Shown: positions 50,386-61,606 of the stretch, one piece after another
How positions within the stretch are numbered: position 1 is the first letter of the stretch
How the letters are laid out: each line of letters begins with the position of its first letter
Origin: Pseudisothecium myosuroides
Lineage: Eukaryota; Streptophyta; Bryopsida; Hypnales; Lembophyllaceae
NCBI GenBank assembly: GCA_951799445.1
Contig: OX637292.1
Coordinates: 19,843,296-19,907,295, forward strand
Direction of reading: 5' to 3'
DNA: 64,000 nt
Notes under the pieces: model-generated
What the model saw: the letters and a program-made list of their open reading frames with translations, nothing else
The model's database searches: none
Told to the model about the DNA's origin: nothing
Position numbers and translations under genes: made by a program

Positions 50386-50499
50386 CACTACAAGAGAAAG
50401 GGGTGTTTTAAGTAGTGTCCTAGACATCACGTCTTTTAAGTAACGTCTTTTAAGTAAGTTTTTAAGTAAAAGTTTACTAAAAAGATTTCTCTTGTAGTG
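50386..50499. mobile_element. CACTA-type MITE, internally deleted copy
   Basis: The 114-bp element starts CACTACAAGAGAAAGGGGTG and ends TTTCTCTTGTAGTG. It is flanked by AAA on both sides (50,383-50,385 and 50,500-50,502). The left half matches the 19.9-kb copy almost base for base. The right half of the fold-back is missing, so ACTAAAAAGAT joins directly to the terminal TTCTCTTGTAGTG. The ends needed for transposition remain, and the perfect flanks indicate that it inserted on its own. Confidence 0.85.
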
Positions 50500-50502
50500 A
50501 AA

Positions 50503-52382
50503 ATGTTGCCAAGATGCAACATCATCGACAATCTCTTCTCGACTGCAACATTTTGTCGCCAAACACCTCCGTCACACTTATAAGTTGAGGCAAGGTTTAT
50601 TCAATAATAGACAGTTGAGCATGGTGCAAGTCTGCTTCAAGCATAGCATTTTCATGAACTTTTGCATCTATCATGGATCATTGCAAATTCCTCCTAGGAC
50701 TTACAAAAAGGCAAAGGTTGATGATTGTAGTTGGCATTGATACTTGTTTTGGACACATATTACACATATTTTAAAATAGGCAATACGGCTAAGGGAGGAC
50801 AATCCTTGTGGATTTGAAGAGTGATTTAATTCTATAATCCGGTACATATTCTTTTTGGACCCAGCTTGTGTATTTAATGGGACGCATGAAGGTTGCAGGG
50901 GTAGAAGTTTTAGAAAATTGTTGCAATCACCAACAAGGCCAAAGAGATTCTGACAATGTATATCCTCACCAATGGCTCAAATAGCACTGGCTATAGCTTA
51001 GATTCAATCACACACCCTTCATCAATTTGGAAATCATTTGATTGAAATTGGCAGCCTTGGACAACTTAGAAGTACTACCACAATTGTTGTCTTTTGTAAG
51101 CATTTTATTTCCACCTAGCTCTAAGATAAGACAAGGACAACCAGGTTCTAGGTTTTTGCTTTGGAGAATTCCTATGGGGGAACTCAGCGCGATCCATTAA
51201 GCCTTCCAAGCAATGGATCTTTTGAATTTCTAGGTGATTCAAATTGCAAAAGGAAACAACTTAAACTTCCAAATATAGCAGACTAGGCCATCTTGACCTA
51301 ATTAAGCCAAAAACTCTGTCTTCTTAAAATGAAATTTCTGAATAAAAAATCTAGATTTCCTAAGTCATAGATCATGGTCTGCCATTTCCAAAATGGTAAA
51401 ATTCATTCTATTTGGAGTTTCCTAGTGGAAGTTATGACTAGATGAAGTTTAGCCTTGGAAGAGGCTATTAAACTTTGTCCATGGATTTTTATTGACTTTT
51501 GGACTCGAATTGATTTTTGATTTTGGTTATGAGTCTCAAATTAAGCCTAATTTTTAATTTCTAAGTTTGACTTAGATTGGATGAAAATTCACTATTTTCA
51601 TTTGATCTTGACCGTAAGCTTCATCCTTGGTTATCTACCTTGGTTAAATATGAACTAGATTTAGAACCCCCTAAGCTCTTTCTAGTTGATATTAAGTTGT
51701 ATGAATTACTTAGTTGTATTCAAAAGATTCTGACTTACTATCTCTTGAGTTCTTTAGGCTTTAGACTTCTTCTACTAATTTATTAATTTTAGATTTTTAT
51801 TAATTTTTACTTGTAGTAAATAAAATGACCTATTCAGATTGCTAAGATACTTAGAGTTTGTACTTTCCTAATAAAAGTTATGGACAAATGAAGTTTGACC
51901 GTTAATCAGTACTTTAGAACTTCATCTGCTAATTTCTAGCAATATACAACTCTAAATTAGTTTTTCTTTGGACTTTTGGACTTTGGCTTCAATCTAAATT
52001 CTATACTTTCTTTTCTACCTGTTTTAAATGAATTTTACTATTTTTCATCCATTCTTACTACTAGACTTCAGCCATTGATATATATATTTTTTTAAATCTG
52101 TTTTCTAAGTTTAATATGTTCTTGGAAAGCCCTCCAAATATTCTACAAGGTTCTAGAACTAAACTAATTGGAATTAAAACCAATTCTAGAAGTTTGAATT
52201 GAGCTTGCAATTCCCACTATAAATTTGAATTTTTAACTAGAAATATTGAAGGAATTAAATGGTTTGTTTCAGTACTTACCTCAGAGTTGTTTTCATCCAA
52301 TAGGTATTCAAAGATTGCCTCGACACCCCCATCGTTCTCCATCTTGTCTTTTCATTGAATGTTGCTCACTGTTTAAGACCTA

Positions 52383-52462
<80 letters not shown>

Positions 52463-53440
52463 TATTTGCGGAAAAGAGTGAAGTAAAATTTTGAAGAAAA
52501 TAGACTTTTTGACATTTTAATTTGTAAAAAATAGAAAAAAAACAATTTACAAAGAAACTAAAAACTGGTCATTTGGAAAGACTTCATAAGAAAGACATTT
52601 TACTAAAAAAATGATCTTGAAACCATCTTCAATATTAAAAAATGTGTGTGCAAGGGTGCCCTATAGTTTGCACAAATGTGGAGAACACAAAATAATATAT
52701 TTTTACATGTCCTTTAGAAAAGACATGTCTGCCTATTGTGGGAATAGACCACCAAAATTTCAACTCTAGATTATTAATTTTGGAAACTCTTTTTCTTTAA
52801 AAACCTCAAAAACTGAAAACGTGAAAAATTAATTAAATTGACTTTCAAATATTATTATTATTTTTAATTTAAAAAATAATGGAATATGATTACATTCAAG
52901 AGAATCATCTCTTTTAAAAACTTTAAGTGGATATGAATCATGCTCCAACAGTTATTGCAAAGAAACGCTCTGATACTCTCTCTATGCCAAATAACTAGTA
53001 CCACTCTTTCTTGCAATGACCCTCTCGCACTATTCAAACTCTTGCTTTATTTGAATTAGCTGGTGCAGTTCCTAATATTTTTTTCATTTTTTTCAAATTA
53101 CTGGACCCTTTTAGCATTTCAATGATTATGAATTGTAGAAGTAAAGCTCCAAGACACCTTTTGTCTTGATAAGATTATAGTTCGTCACTAAAACAAATAA
53201 GCATGTGTGTATGACTACGTATTGTACTTTGATTGATTGATGATCATCTACAGAATAAACTGTAGAAAGGAAGACTTGAAGGAATCCTCCATCTTGATAA
53301 GATTCTAGTTCATCATTAGAATAGATAAGCATATATGGGTAAATGCACGGTTGAGTGGCTCAATTTTGGCAAAAGTCCCATTCTTAAAAGTCCCATGTAT
53401 TGGTTAACTTAGTGTTCAGCTCATGTACTTGGACCTTCTT
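50503..53440. other. Gene-free AT-rich region
   Basis: No supportable gene. It includes a pure (TA)n tract at 52,386-52,456. It also includes a two-copy diverged repeat around 53,144-53,340, where CTTGATAAGATTATAGTTCG recurs as CTTGATAAGATTCTAGTTCA, each copy followed by an ATAAGCAT block. Confidence 0.5.
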
Positions 53441-53797
53441 GACTGCCTCTGTCAGTCATTGATTCATGCAAGATGGGCGGCCAGATGGAGTCTTAATGGG
53501 CTGCCCAGGACCATTGATAGCCCCGTCAAAATGGGCGGCTGGATGGAGGAATGAAGGTTGTCGATGTTGTCAAACTCGGGTGGCCATTGAAGGGAGGGGC
53601 GATGAGCGGCCAGATCGCGCCGTGGTTTTCGTCTGGGGTTTACGAAACTTCACTTTGCTGTTGGGTTCTTCGGCGCTTACCGCGAGACACTTGCTGTACT
53701 GTTACTCTGAGTTCGTGTGATCAAGCAGTTCGTTTGTGTGCAGTTACTTTGAGTTCGTGTGATTGCAAATTTGAATTTGGGCTTGTCGATTTGAGCA

Positions 53798-56700
53798 ATG
53801 TCGGATGATAGCGGTAGTGAGGGTTGCGATGAAGACCAGGTTGAGGTTGAGGAGCATGGTGTGAGAGTGAAAGTTGAGAATGCAGTGAGCGCTTGGGTTC
53901 AACCTCTCTACGCTGAGGAGCCCAACCTTGTGTTTGATGGGAAGTTGCCAGTCTCTAGAAAAACTTTTGAGTCAGTATACGGTCTGTCAAATAGAGGAAA
54001 GTCTCCCAAGAAATTGAAGATAGGGAGAGATTGTACTGAGGCTGAGGTTGAGAGATGGTTTGGGCCGGTGAATGGCAAGAATGCCTATCACTATAATCAC
54101 CATGACGATGAGGAAGTTTGCAAAGAGATTGAGAGGTTGTGGATGATTTGTCACCAGAAGACGGTGGTGCCAGGGATACGGACGATCAACAAGGCCGAGG
54201 CACGAGGCATCACTTGCATGAAGAAAGACCCCCCTGTACTGGTGAATTGGGCTGTGTTTGGAGAGTGGTGCATCAGAGATCGCATTCGGAGAGAAGAGAG
54301 ACAAGTGAGGAAGCAATCTCAGGGTTTAGGTTCATTGTCTGCGCTAACAACAACCGTGCACCTAGACTCTGATACCAACGAGGAGGAGAATTTTAAGAAA
54401 TCCACTCGCACCGTGGAGGTGAAGCGCGAGTATTTGGTGAAAAAGAAACGCGCATTGGAGATGCCTCCCCCAAGTGCGCTAAGTCATGAAGACAGTGAGT
54501 CTCTCATTTTGGAGTGGTCCAATCTCCTGAGTGCCTTAGATGAGGAATTCGCCATGTCGACCTCGGCTTTGGAGGTGCTAAAGCAGAAGAAAGAGCAAAG
54601 TGCCCAAGAATTACTGCGTGCAGATGTTCAGCTGGCTGATCGGCAACAACTTCTTCAAACAGCCTCTGCAAAGCTTCAGCAGTTGGAAGCTGACTTGAAC
54701 GTGAAGAAGGCGACCATACCTGAGAATTCGGAGGTCACGCTTGCGAGTTTTCCCGATGCTGCTCCTTTGCTCAGAAAATTAGATGCTCAATCCGGAGTTC
54801 TTGATACCTTTGCAGAAATATTAAGTGATGGTGAAGTGGAGCACGAGAAGGCTACACAAAAAGCAACATGTGTTGTGAGTGCCGAAATCGCTGCATTGGA
54901 GAAGTTTCACGTTTTAGGTCGGCAAAGGGATGCCCTGAAGGGCCAGCTGAAATTGCTGAGGAGTGGCCACCACCTTCAAATTCCACATCCACGACCACGG
55001 CAGTTTGGTAGCATTGACGGTACTTTGAATGGGATGCAGGATTGTTGTATTATCTCTCACCCTTGTTCTTTTTGTGGTAAATCATTTGAGCCTGAGTGGG
55101 ACTGTAAGATAGCATCTTGCAAACATGGTTATCATTCTTGGTGTGCCAATGCCCATTTTTCAACTTCTACAAAATGTTGCTTCAAAGATTGTGACCAAGA
55201 AATGCACTCCAGTTGGTGGATTCAGTCTGGTTTTAAAGAAAGAAAACTCGGACTACCCAAACTTCATTCCAACGTCTCCAATACAGGTTAGTTTAGGATT
55301 TTCCTCCTTTCACTCTGTATTCTTGCCCAACAATATTCTCAAACGAACCTTCGATTGCAACTGTTTGCACTTGACGGTATTGGATCCAATTGTTTATCAT
55401 GTATTTTAGAAGTGTAAGGGTGTTTAGGCTCCTTTGATTATATAACTTTTAGTCTGGAAGGTTTAGGGTGGTCTTGCAATTCCAATTGTTGGTACTTAGA
55501 GCTACTGAAGTGTGCTTCTAGTACATGAGTTTAGAACTTGCAGGTGGTCTAGCTACTGAATCTCTTTTTGACCAGATGTTGTTGAATTCGGAGGTTCTTG
55601 AGGCATTTTGCAGACTTTTTCGGATAATTCAAGCTACTATGTTGCTATTTCATTGCATATCTGGTACATCGAAGATCGTTTAGGCCTTCTTTGATAACAT
55701 CTGAGTAATTGGAGGTTAAATCCTTCCCGTTTGATTACAGCTTCTTTACTTGAAGGTTCTTTAGTCCCCTTTGATTCCATTTGTTCGTATTGAAAGGAAC
55801 TAAAATCCGCTTTGATTACCAAAGAATGGAGGTTGAAGGTTTTTTAGGTACTGGAATCTCCTCTAATTATTTATTTTTAATCTTTGAGCTTGTTTGGATA
55901 CATGGATTACATCCCTGGTACTTCAAGTTACTACATGTTTGTTTGACCATAGTTCTTGAAGTTGAAGGCTGTTGAGGCCTGGTAAGCCTAGTTGATACCA
56001 TTTGTTGGTACTCAAACATACTAAAATCCGCTTTGACTACAAAAGTTCAGAGCTGGGAGGTTTAATATTACTGAGATTTCCTTTGATCCCATGTTTAAGA
56101 ACTTCAAGGCTGTTAGGCATCTACCTAACATAATTTGGTACTTGAAGGTACTAAAGTCATGTTTCCTTGCATTTTGTTGAACTTTGATGTTCTAAAGGTC
56201 TGTTTCAGTACAACTTTGGATCCAGGCAATGGAATTTTTTTTTCATATATATGCTTGAAAATTCAGTAACTGACTCTGTTTTCTGTTCATGGTTGGATTC
56301 AGAGCAACCAGGTCTTCCTCAATCCATCCCAGAGCCACTAATGCCTTCCAGATCAGGTACCATGAGCCCTTCTGTTGGAAGCAAGGATTCACAAAGCCGC
56401 TTTGTGAATCCAAGGAAACAGTTTGCCCTTGCCAATGAGCCTGGGAAGAAGCGCAAAGAAGTTGAAATTCCAAGAAAGAGTGGTAGTCCTAAACAAGTGG
56501 ATGTGGACGGCAAGCAAAGACGGATTCCTGTGAAGAAAGGTCTTGCATCTACAGCTGAAGAGGCTAGAGAGGATGAAGCGTATCCTCCACAATTTTCTCC
56601 CGAAGGAAGATCGCAAGAAGGTTCTGAATCTGGTTCAGACCCTGCTGACGAGCCAGCTGGAAGAACCCCTGTGCGGAAGACAAAGAAAAACATGATTCCA

Positions 56701-56877
56701 GTGGAGCAGAACCTGGGCACAGCTAGCAACAGCGATGTTGGAGGCGCAGTTCGAGGAGTTCAGTCACCAAAGAAATCGGGTGGCAGGCAAAAAAGGGCAA
56801 AGACCCCGGTACATGAACGAATTTCAATGGCTAAAACTACGCGCCATGGAGCCTACAAAGGAAAGCCCTCCTATTAG
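53798..56877 (+). CDS. Unrecognised protein with coiled coil and RING-like Cys/His cluster
   Basis: Two exons, 53,798-55,286 and 56,303-56,877, join through an ACAG|GTTAGT donor and a GGATTCAG acceptor in matching phase and give 687 aa. The N-terminus is acidic (MSDDSGSEGCDEDQ). Residues about 40-200 are compact and charged (RCxxxEVERWFGPVNG-like; VNWAVFGEWCIRDRIRREER) and match no family I know. Residues about 235-310 form a likely coiled coil rich in L, Q and E. A Cys/His cluster at 423-465 (CSFCGKSF, CKHGYHSWC, CCFKDC) resembles a zinc-binding RING or related finger. The second exon encodes a basic, disordered tail with KKRK and GGRQKRAKTP, plausible nuclear-localisation signals. It is convergent with the transposase-like gene at 61.6 kb. 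Function unknown. Confidence 0.8.
55287..56302 (+). other. Intron with degenerate internal repeats
   Basis: The 1,016-bp intron of the gene at 53.8 kb contains recurring, diverged motifs. CCATTTGTTxGTA followed by ACTAAAATCCGCTTTGA occurs near 55,777 and again near 56,010. GGTACTTGAAGGTACTAAAG-like strings also recur. This suggests the intron grew by local duplication. No coding sequence is seen in it. Confidence 0.6.
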
Positions 56878-58200
56878 AATCCAAAAAGGGTATGAGTATT
56901 AGTTTTTCTGTGTTGTATTTCCTTGCATTTAGTCTTTCGGATTCCTAATTATTGATAAGCAATACACTTTTATTGTTTTCAGTGTTAAGGTTTTAGATAT
57001 TTTCCTCTGAATTTAGAGATCCAGATTCTATGGTTCTATTGATGTGCTGAATTCTGCTTAAATTGTCTTTGGTACTAATGAAGTTTTGACATTCTAACTT
57101 TGTGATTACATTATTTGTGTGATGGAAATTTTAGGTGTAATTCAGGTTTATGTAAATAGTTATTATTCAAGGGCAAGACTTGTAATGTTTGGGTTAGTAT
57201 TATTTGAGTTAGTATTGTTTGTGTATAAGTTAGTGTAGGCTAGAGTAGGACAATTATGCTGCAAGGGGCAGTTGAAGAGGTTCAATTCCTCCATGATTGA
57301 TGGCTGTGTTTAATTCAAAGTTTTTTTATGCTTCATTTTGCTCTTCAATTCAGATTTGGACCAGAATTTGTTGCAAGAGTTGGTGAACTTGGGAGGGCTG
57401 AATCTTGTCCATTTGTTTGTGTGCATTTGTGGATTCAAGGCTGCCATTTCTTCTTACAAATGAATTGCTCAATTGGAAATGGCTTGTTAGGCTAACATAG
57501 ATATATATTTGTAAATGGAAAACCTAAGACTTAGCGTTGCAAATGTGTCAATCATCATTGTTAAATGGAATGCAGGTTTTGCTTCTTGTGCTCTGAACTA
57601 GTTCAATCTTGGTCAATACATGTTTTAAGTTGGGTTCATACTTGGAACAATAGTTGTTGGAAATCCATGGTCTAGTCACAAGGGCTGAAACTTGTCTACT
57701 TCTGTGTAATTTGGGATTGAATTTTCAGTATTTATATTTTGGGAAATCGAAGTTGGTCTTACAGTATTTCATACTTACCTGCCAAAAGGTGGGTATAATC
57801 CACAATGTTCAAACAGAATTTGCAACTTGTTTAAAGAGACCTCCATGTTGGCTTGATTTTGGCTAGATTCATCTTGATTTTATTTGATTTAGAGTAGTTA
57901 TGGCATTGAAACCAATAGATACTCACTTGTAGTCAAGATAATAAAGAAGATACCAACCAAACAACTATGATAAATGTTTTCAAGAGTACAAAACAAAGAC
58001 AAGGTTCATAGGAGTGCACCAACAAAATAAAGGTAAAAGGAAAAAATGGAAATGTTTAATGTTAAAAAGAATGAGGACCAAGAATTATTCATTGTTTTTT
58101 GGTGCTTCTAGGTTCACAAAAGCCCCCTTTCCAAAAAAATAGGACTATTATTGGTTTGGGAGGTCTCCAAGGTTTAAGGGGTGAACTTTAAATAAAACGA

Positions 58201-58872
58201 AATTGTTTAATTGTTTTGGGGTGCTTCTAGGTTCACCCAAGTGAACCAAAAAATAAAAAGGGAATGTTTAATTGTTTTTGGGGTATCTAGGTTCACCCAA
58301 GTGAACCAAAAATAAAAAAGGGAATGTTTAATTGATTTTGGGGCCTCTAGGTTCACCCAAGTGAACCAAAAATAGAAAAGGGAATGTTTAATTGATTTTG
58401 GGGCCTCTAGGTTCACCCAAGTGAACCAAAAATAAAAAAGGGAATGTAAAATTGTTTTTGGGGCCTCTAGGTTCACTCAAATGAACCAAAAATAAAAAAG
58501 GGAATGTTTAATTGTTTTTGGGGCCTCTAGGTTCACCCAAGTGAACCAAAAATAAAAAAGAAATGTTTAATTGTTTTTAGGGCCTCTAGGTTCACCCAAG
58601 TGAACCAAAAATAGAAAAGGGAATGTAAAATTGATTTTGGGGCCTCTAGATTCACCCAAGTGAACCAAAAATAAAAAAAGGAATGTAAAATTGTTTTTGG
58701 GGCCTCTAGATTCACCCAAGTGAACCAAAAATAAAAAAGGGAATGTAAAACTGATTTTGGGGCCTCTAGGTTCACCCAAGTGAACCAAAAATAAAAAAGG
58801 GAATGTAAAATTGATTTTGGGTGCTCTAGGTTCGCCCAAGTTGGAAGTGAACCAAAAATAAAAAGGGAATGT
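58201..58872. repeat. 60-bp tandem array, left arm (11 units)
   Basis: Eleven units of almost exactly 60 bp read GGAATGTTTAATTGxTTTTG, then GGGCCTCTAGGTTCACCCAA, then GTGAACCAAAAATAAAAAAG. Each has GGTTCAC and GTGAACC separated by four bases, a short hairpin. Because the period is a multiple of three, the minus strand stays open across several units. That repeated peptide is a by-product and is not called as a gene. Confidence 0.95.
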
Positions 58873-60244
58873 CTTTAGGTGTTCTCAGGCCCATCCTCAA
58901 GGTCTAAAGAGTGATTAAAAAAAAGATTAATATTGAATTGCTTTACTAGGGTCCTCAAACCCTTCAAGAATAAATAAAAAAATATAGTGTTAAATTTGAT
59001 AGTTTCCTGGGGATTTAGAATTTACAAGTCTATGTCCATTGAAATTTTTGTTTTTGAATTCTGATCATTTAGTATTTCAAGGAATTATGATTCTTCAATT
59101 TGGTGCAAAATCCTCCATCTACTTTGGAAATCAAGCATGTATTTAAATTATAATATATATAATATAATATGCCATTGTCAAGAATACATTCGCTTTCTAA
59201 CTTCAGTTTCCTTCAAATGGACTCATTTTTCCAAATAAAAATTTAAAATTCAAAATAGCACATGGTTCAAAAGTTATTTTTTATCACTAAATTATTTGGC
59301 CTTTTTTTAATATTTTTTCTTAATTTGAATCACCAACATTTCAAATAATTGTAGAATTTGAATCACTTTAATGGTTTCATTCAAATGTTACCGAGGAAAG
59401 TGCTACTTATGACATTCAACGACAATTTTTTAAAATTTATAGTGTATCTAACTACATGACCAACAAGTTTGAGGAATGAATTCAATTTGAATTAAATAAG
59501 TTACATATCATCACGTCTTAAAATTGAGTTGAATAGATATCTATTCCAAAATTTTGATGGTCTTTATGTTTCATTTCTTTAAATAGATTAGGCAAAGTGA
59601 CTAATTAGTTACCAACACCGGATTTGGCTTTTTAAATTTTAATAATTTCTTGCCAACTTAGCTACTTTACAATATTCATATTTAACTAGTACAAACTATT
59701 TCCAACAAGTGCATAATGCTTAGTACAATCACTTTGAAGAAAATCAACATCCTCTAGATAATATTCATGTAATTGGAACAAAAAAATCTTGTAAAGATAT
59801 AAATCTTTTAAAAAGACTATATATTCATGGACTATACTCACTTTTCAAAAAGACTATATTCTTATTTTAAAAATAGTGTTCACCCATTAAGATGAGAATT
59901 TATGTAATTACTTATTTTGCCACTCCCTCAATATATAAGCTTGATTTCCAAAGTAGATGGAGGAATTTGCACAAATGAAATTGAGAATTGATAATTCCTT
60001 GAAATTAAACTAAATGATAAGAATTGGAAAACAAATTTCAATGTAGTGTAAGTACATCCCCAAGCAACTAAAATATTTATCAATAAATTTGTTCATTTAC
60101 TTTTGAAGAGTTTGGAAATCTCAAAGCCATTAAACATTAATTAGAAAAATTTCATTCACTCTTGAAGGGTTTGGGGAGTCCCCAAAACACTTAAATATTA
60201 ATTTTTGCTTAATCACTCTTAAGACCTTGAGGATGGGCCTCAAT

Positions 60245-60485
60245 CAATTAAACATTCCCTCTTTTATTTTTGGTTCACTTGGGTGAACCTAGAGGCCCCA
60301 AAATCAATTAAACATTCCCTTTTCTATTTTTGGTTCACTTGGGTGAACCTAGAGGCCCCAAAATCAATTAAACATTCCCTTTTTATTTTTGGTTCACTTG
60401 GGTGAACCTAGAGGCCCCAAAAACAATTAAACATTCCCTTTTTATTTTTTGGTTCACTTGGGTGAACCTAGAAGCACCCCAAAAC
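60245..60485. repeat. 60-bp tandem array, right arm (4 units)
   Basis: The inverted counterpart of the 58.2-kb array has only four units (TTGGTTCACTTGGGTGAACC in each). The unit sequences match those of the left arm closely, so the arrays share an origin and changed copy number separately. Confidence 0.95.
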
Positions 60486-61606
60486 AATTAAACATTTTCA
60501 TTTTATTTAAAGTTCACCCCTTAGACCTTGGAGACCTCCCAAACCAATAATAGTCCTATTTTTTTGGAAAGGGGGCTTTTGTGAACCTAGAAGCACCAAA
60601 AAACAATGAATAATTCTTGGTCCTCATTCTTTTTAACATTAAACATTTCCATTTTTTCCTTTTACCTTTATTTTGTTGGTGCACTCCTATGAACCTTGTC
60701 TTTGTTTTGTACTCTTGAAAACATTTATCATAGTTGTTTGGTTGGTATCTTCTTTATTATCTTGACTACAAGTGAGTATCTATTGGTTTCAATGCCATAA
60801 CTACTCTAAATCAAATAAAATCAAGATGAATCTAGCCAAAATCAAGCCAACATGGAGGTCTCTTTAAACAAGTTGCAAATTCTGTTTGAACATTGTGGAT
60901 TATACCCACCTTTTGGCAGGTAAGTATGAAATACTGTAAGACCAACTTCGATTTCCCAAAATATAAATACTGAAAATTCAATCCCAAATTACACAGAAGT
61001 AGACAAGTTTCAGCCCTTGTGACTAGACCATGGATTTCCAACAACTATTGTTCCAAGTATGAACCCAACTTAAAACATGTATTGACCAAGATTGAACTAG
61101 TTCAGAGCACAAGAAGCAAAACCTGCATTCCATTTAACAATGATGATTGACACATTTGCAACGCTAAGTCTTAGGTTTTCCATTTACAAATATATATCTA
61201 TGTTAGCCTAACAAGCCATTTCCAATTGAGCAATTCATTTGTAAGAAGAAATGGCAGCCTTGAATCCACAAATGCACACAAACAAATGGACAAGATTCAG
61301 CCCTCCCAAGTTCACCAACTCTTGCAACAAATTCTGGTCCAAATCTGAATTGAAGAGCAAAATGAAGCATAAAAAAACTTTGAATTAAACACAGCCATCA
61401 ATCATGGAGGAATTGAACCTCTTCAACTGCCCCTTGCAGCATAATTGTCCTACTCTAGCCTACACTAACTTATACACAAACAATACTCACTCAAATAATA
61501 CTAACCCAAACATTACATGTCTAATTACAGTAATTGAAAAAATATTGGATTCAAGGACTTATTTCCCCTAAATCCTTGAACTCTTTTTGAACCATCCACC
61601 ACCGTA

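Larger units (their letters stand above)
57176..61521. repeat. 4.3-kb imperfect palindrome between two convergent genes
   Basis: The left arm starts at 57,176 (ACTTGTAATGTTTGGGTTAG) and the right arm ends with the complementary block at about 61,521. The outer ~1 kb of the arms (57,176-58,200 against 60,480-61,521) is nearly identical; a 70-codon frame at 57,654-57,866 recurs unchanged at 60,832-61,044 on the other strand. The inner parts, up to about 59,150 and from about 59,925, are recognisable but diverged. The central ~770 bp is unpaired. Each arm carries the same 60-bp tandem repeat with a different copy number. No protein-coding role is seen. Confidence 0.9.

Noticed and set aside
34603..52456. 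(AT)n tracts at 34.6 and 52.4 kb as possible origins or matrix-attachment sites
   Set aside because: Pure dinucleotide microsatellites are common in AT-rich plant DNA, and nothing else points to such a function.
58207..58839. Repetitive minus-strand peptides (NLEAPKS...FYFWFTWV units)
   Set aside because: The 60-bp period is a multiple of three, so frames stay open automatically; this is a tandem array, not a gene.
57654..61044. Identical 70-codon frames at 57,654-57,866 (+) and 60,832-61,044 (-)
   Set aside because: Identity follows from the near-identical arms of the palindrome, and no protein features are present.
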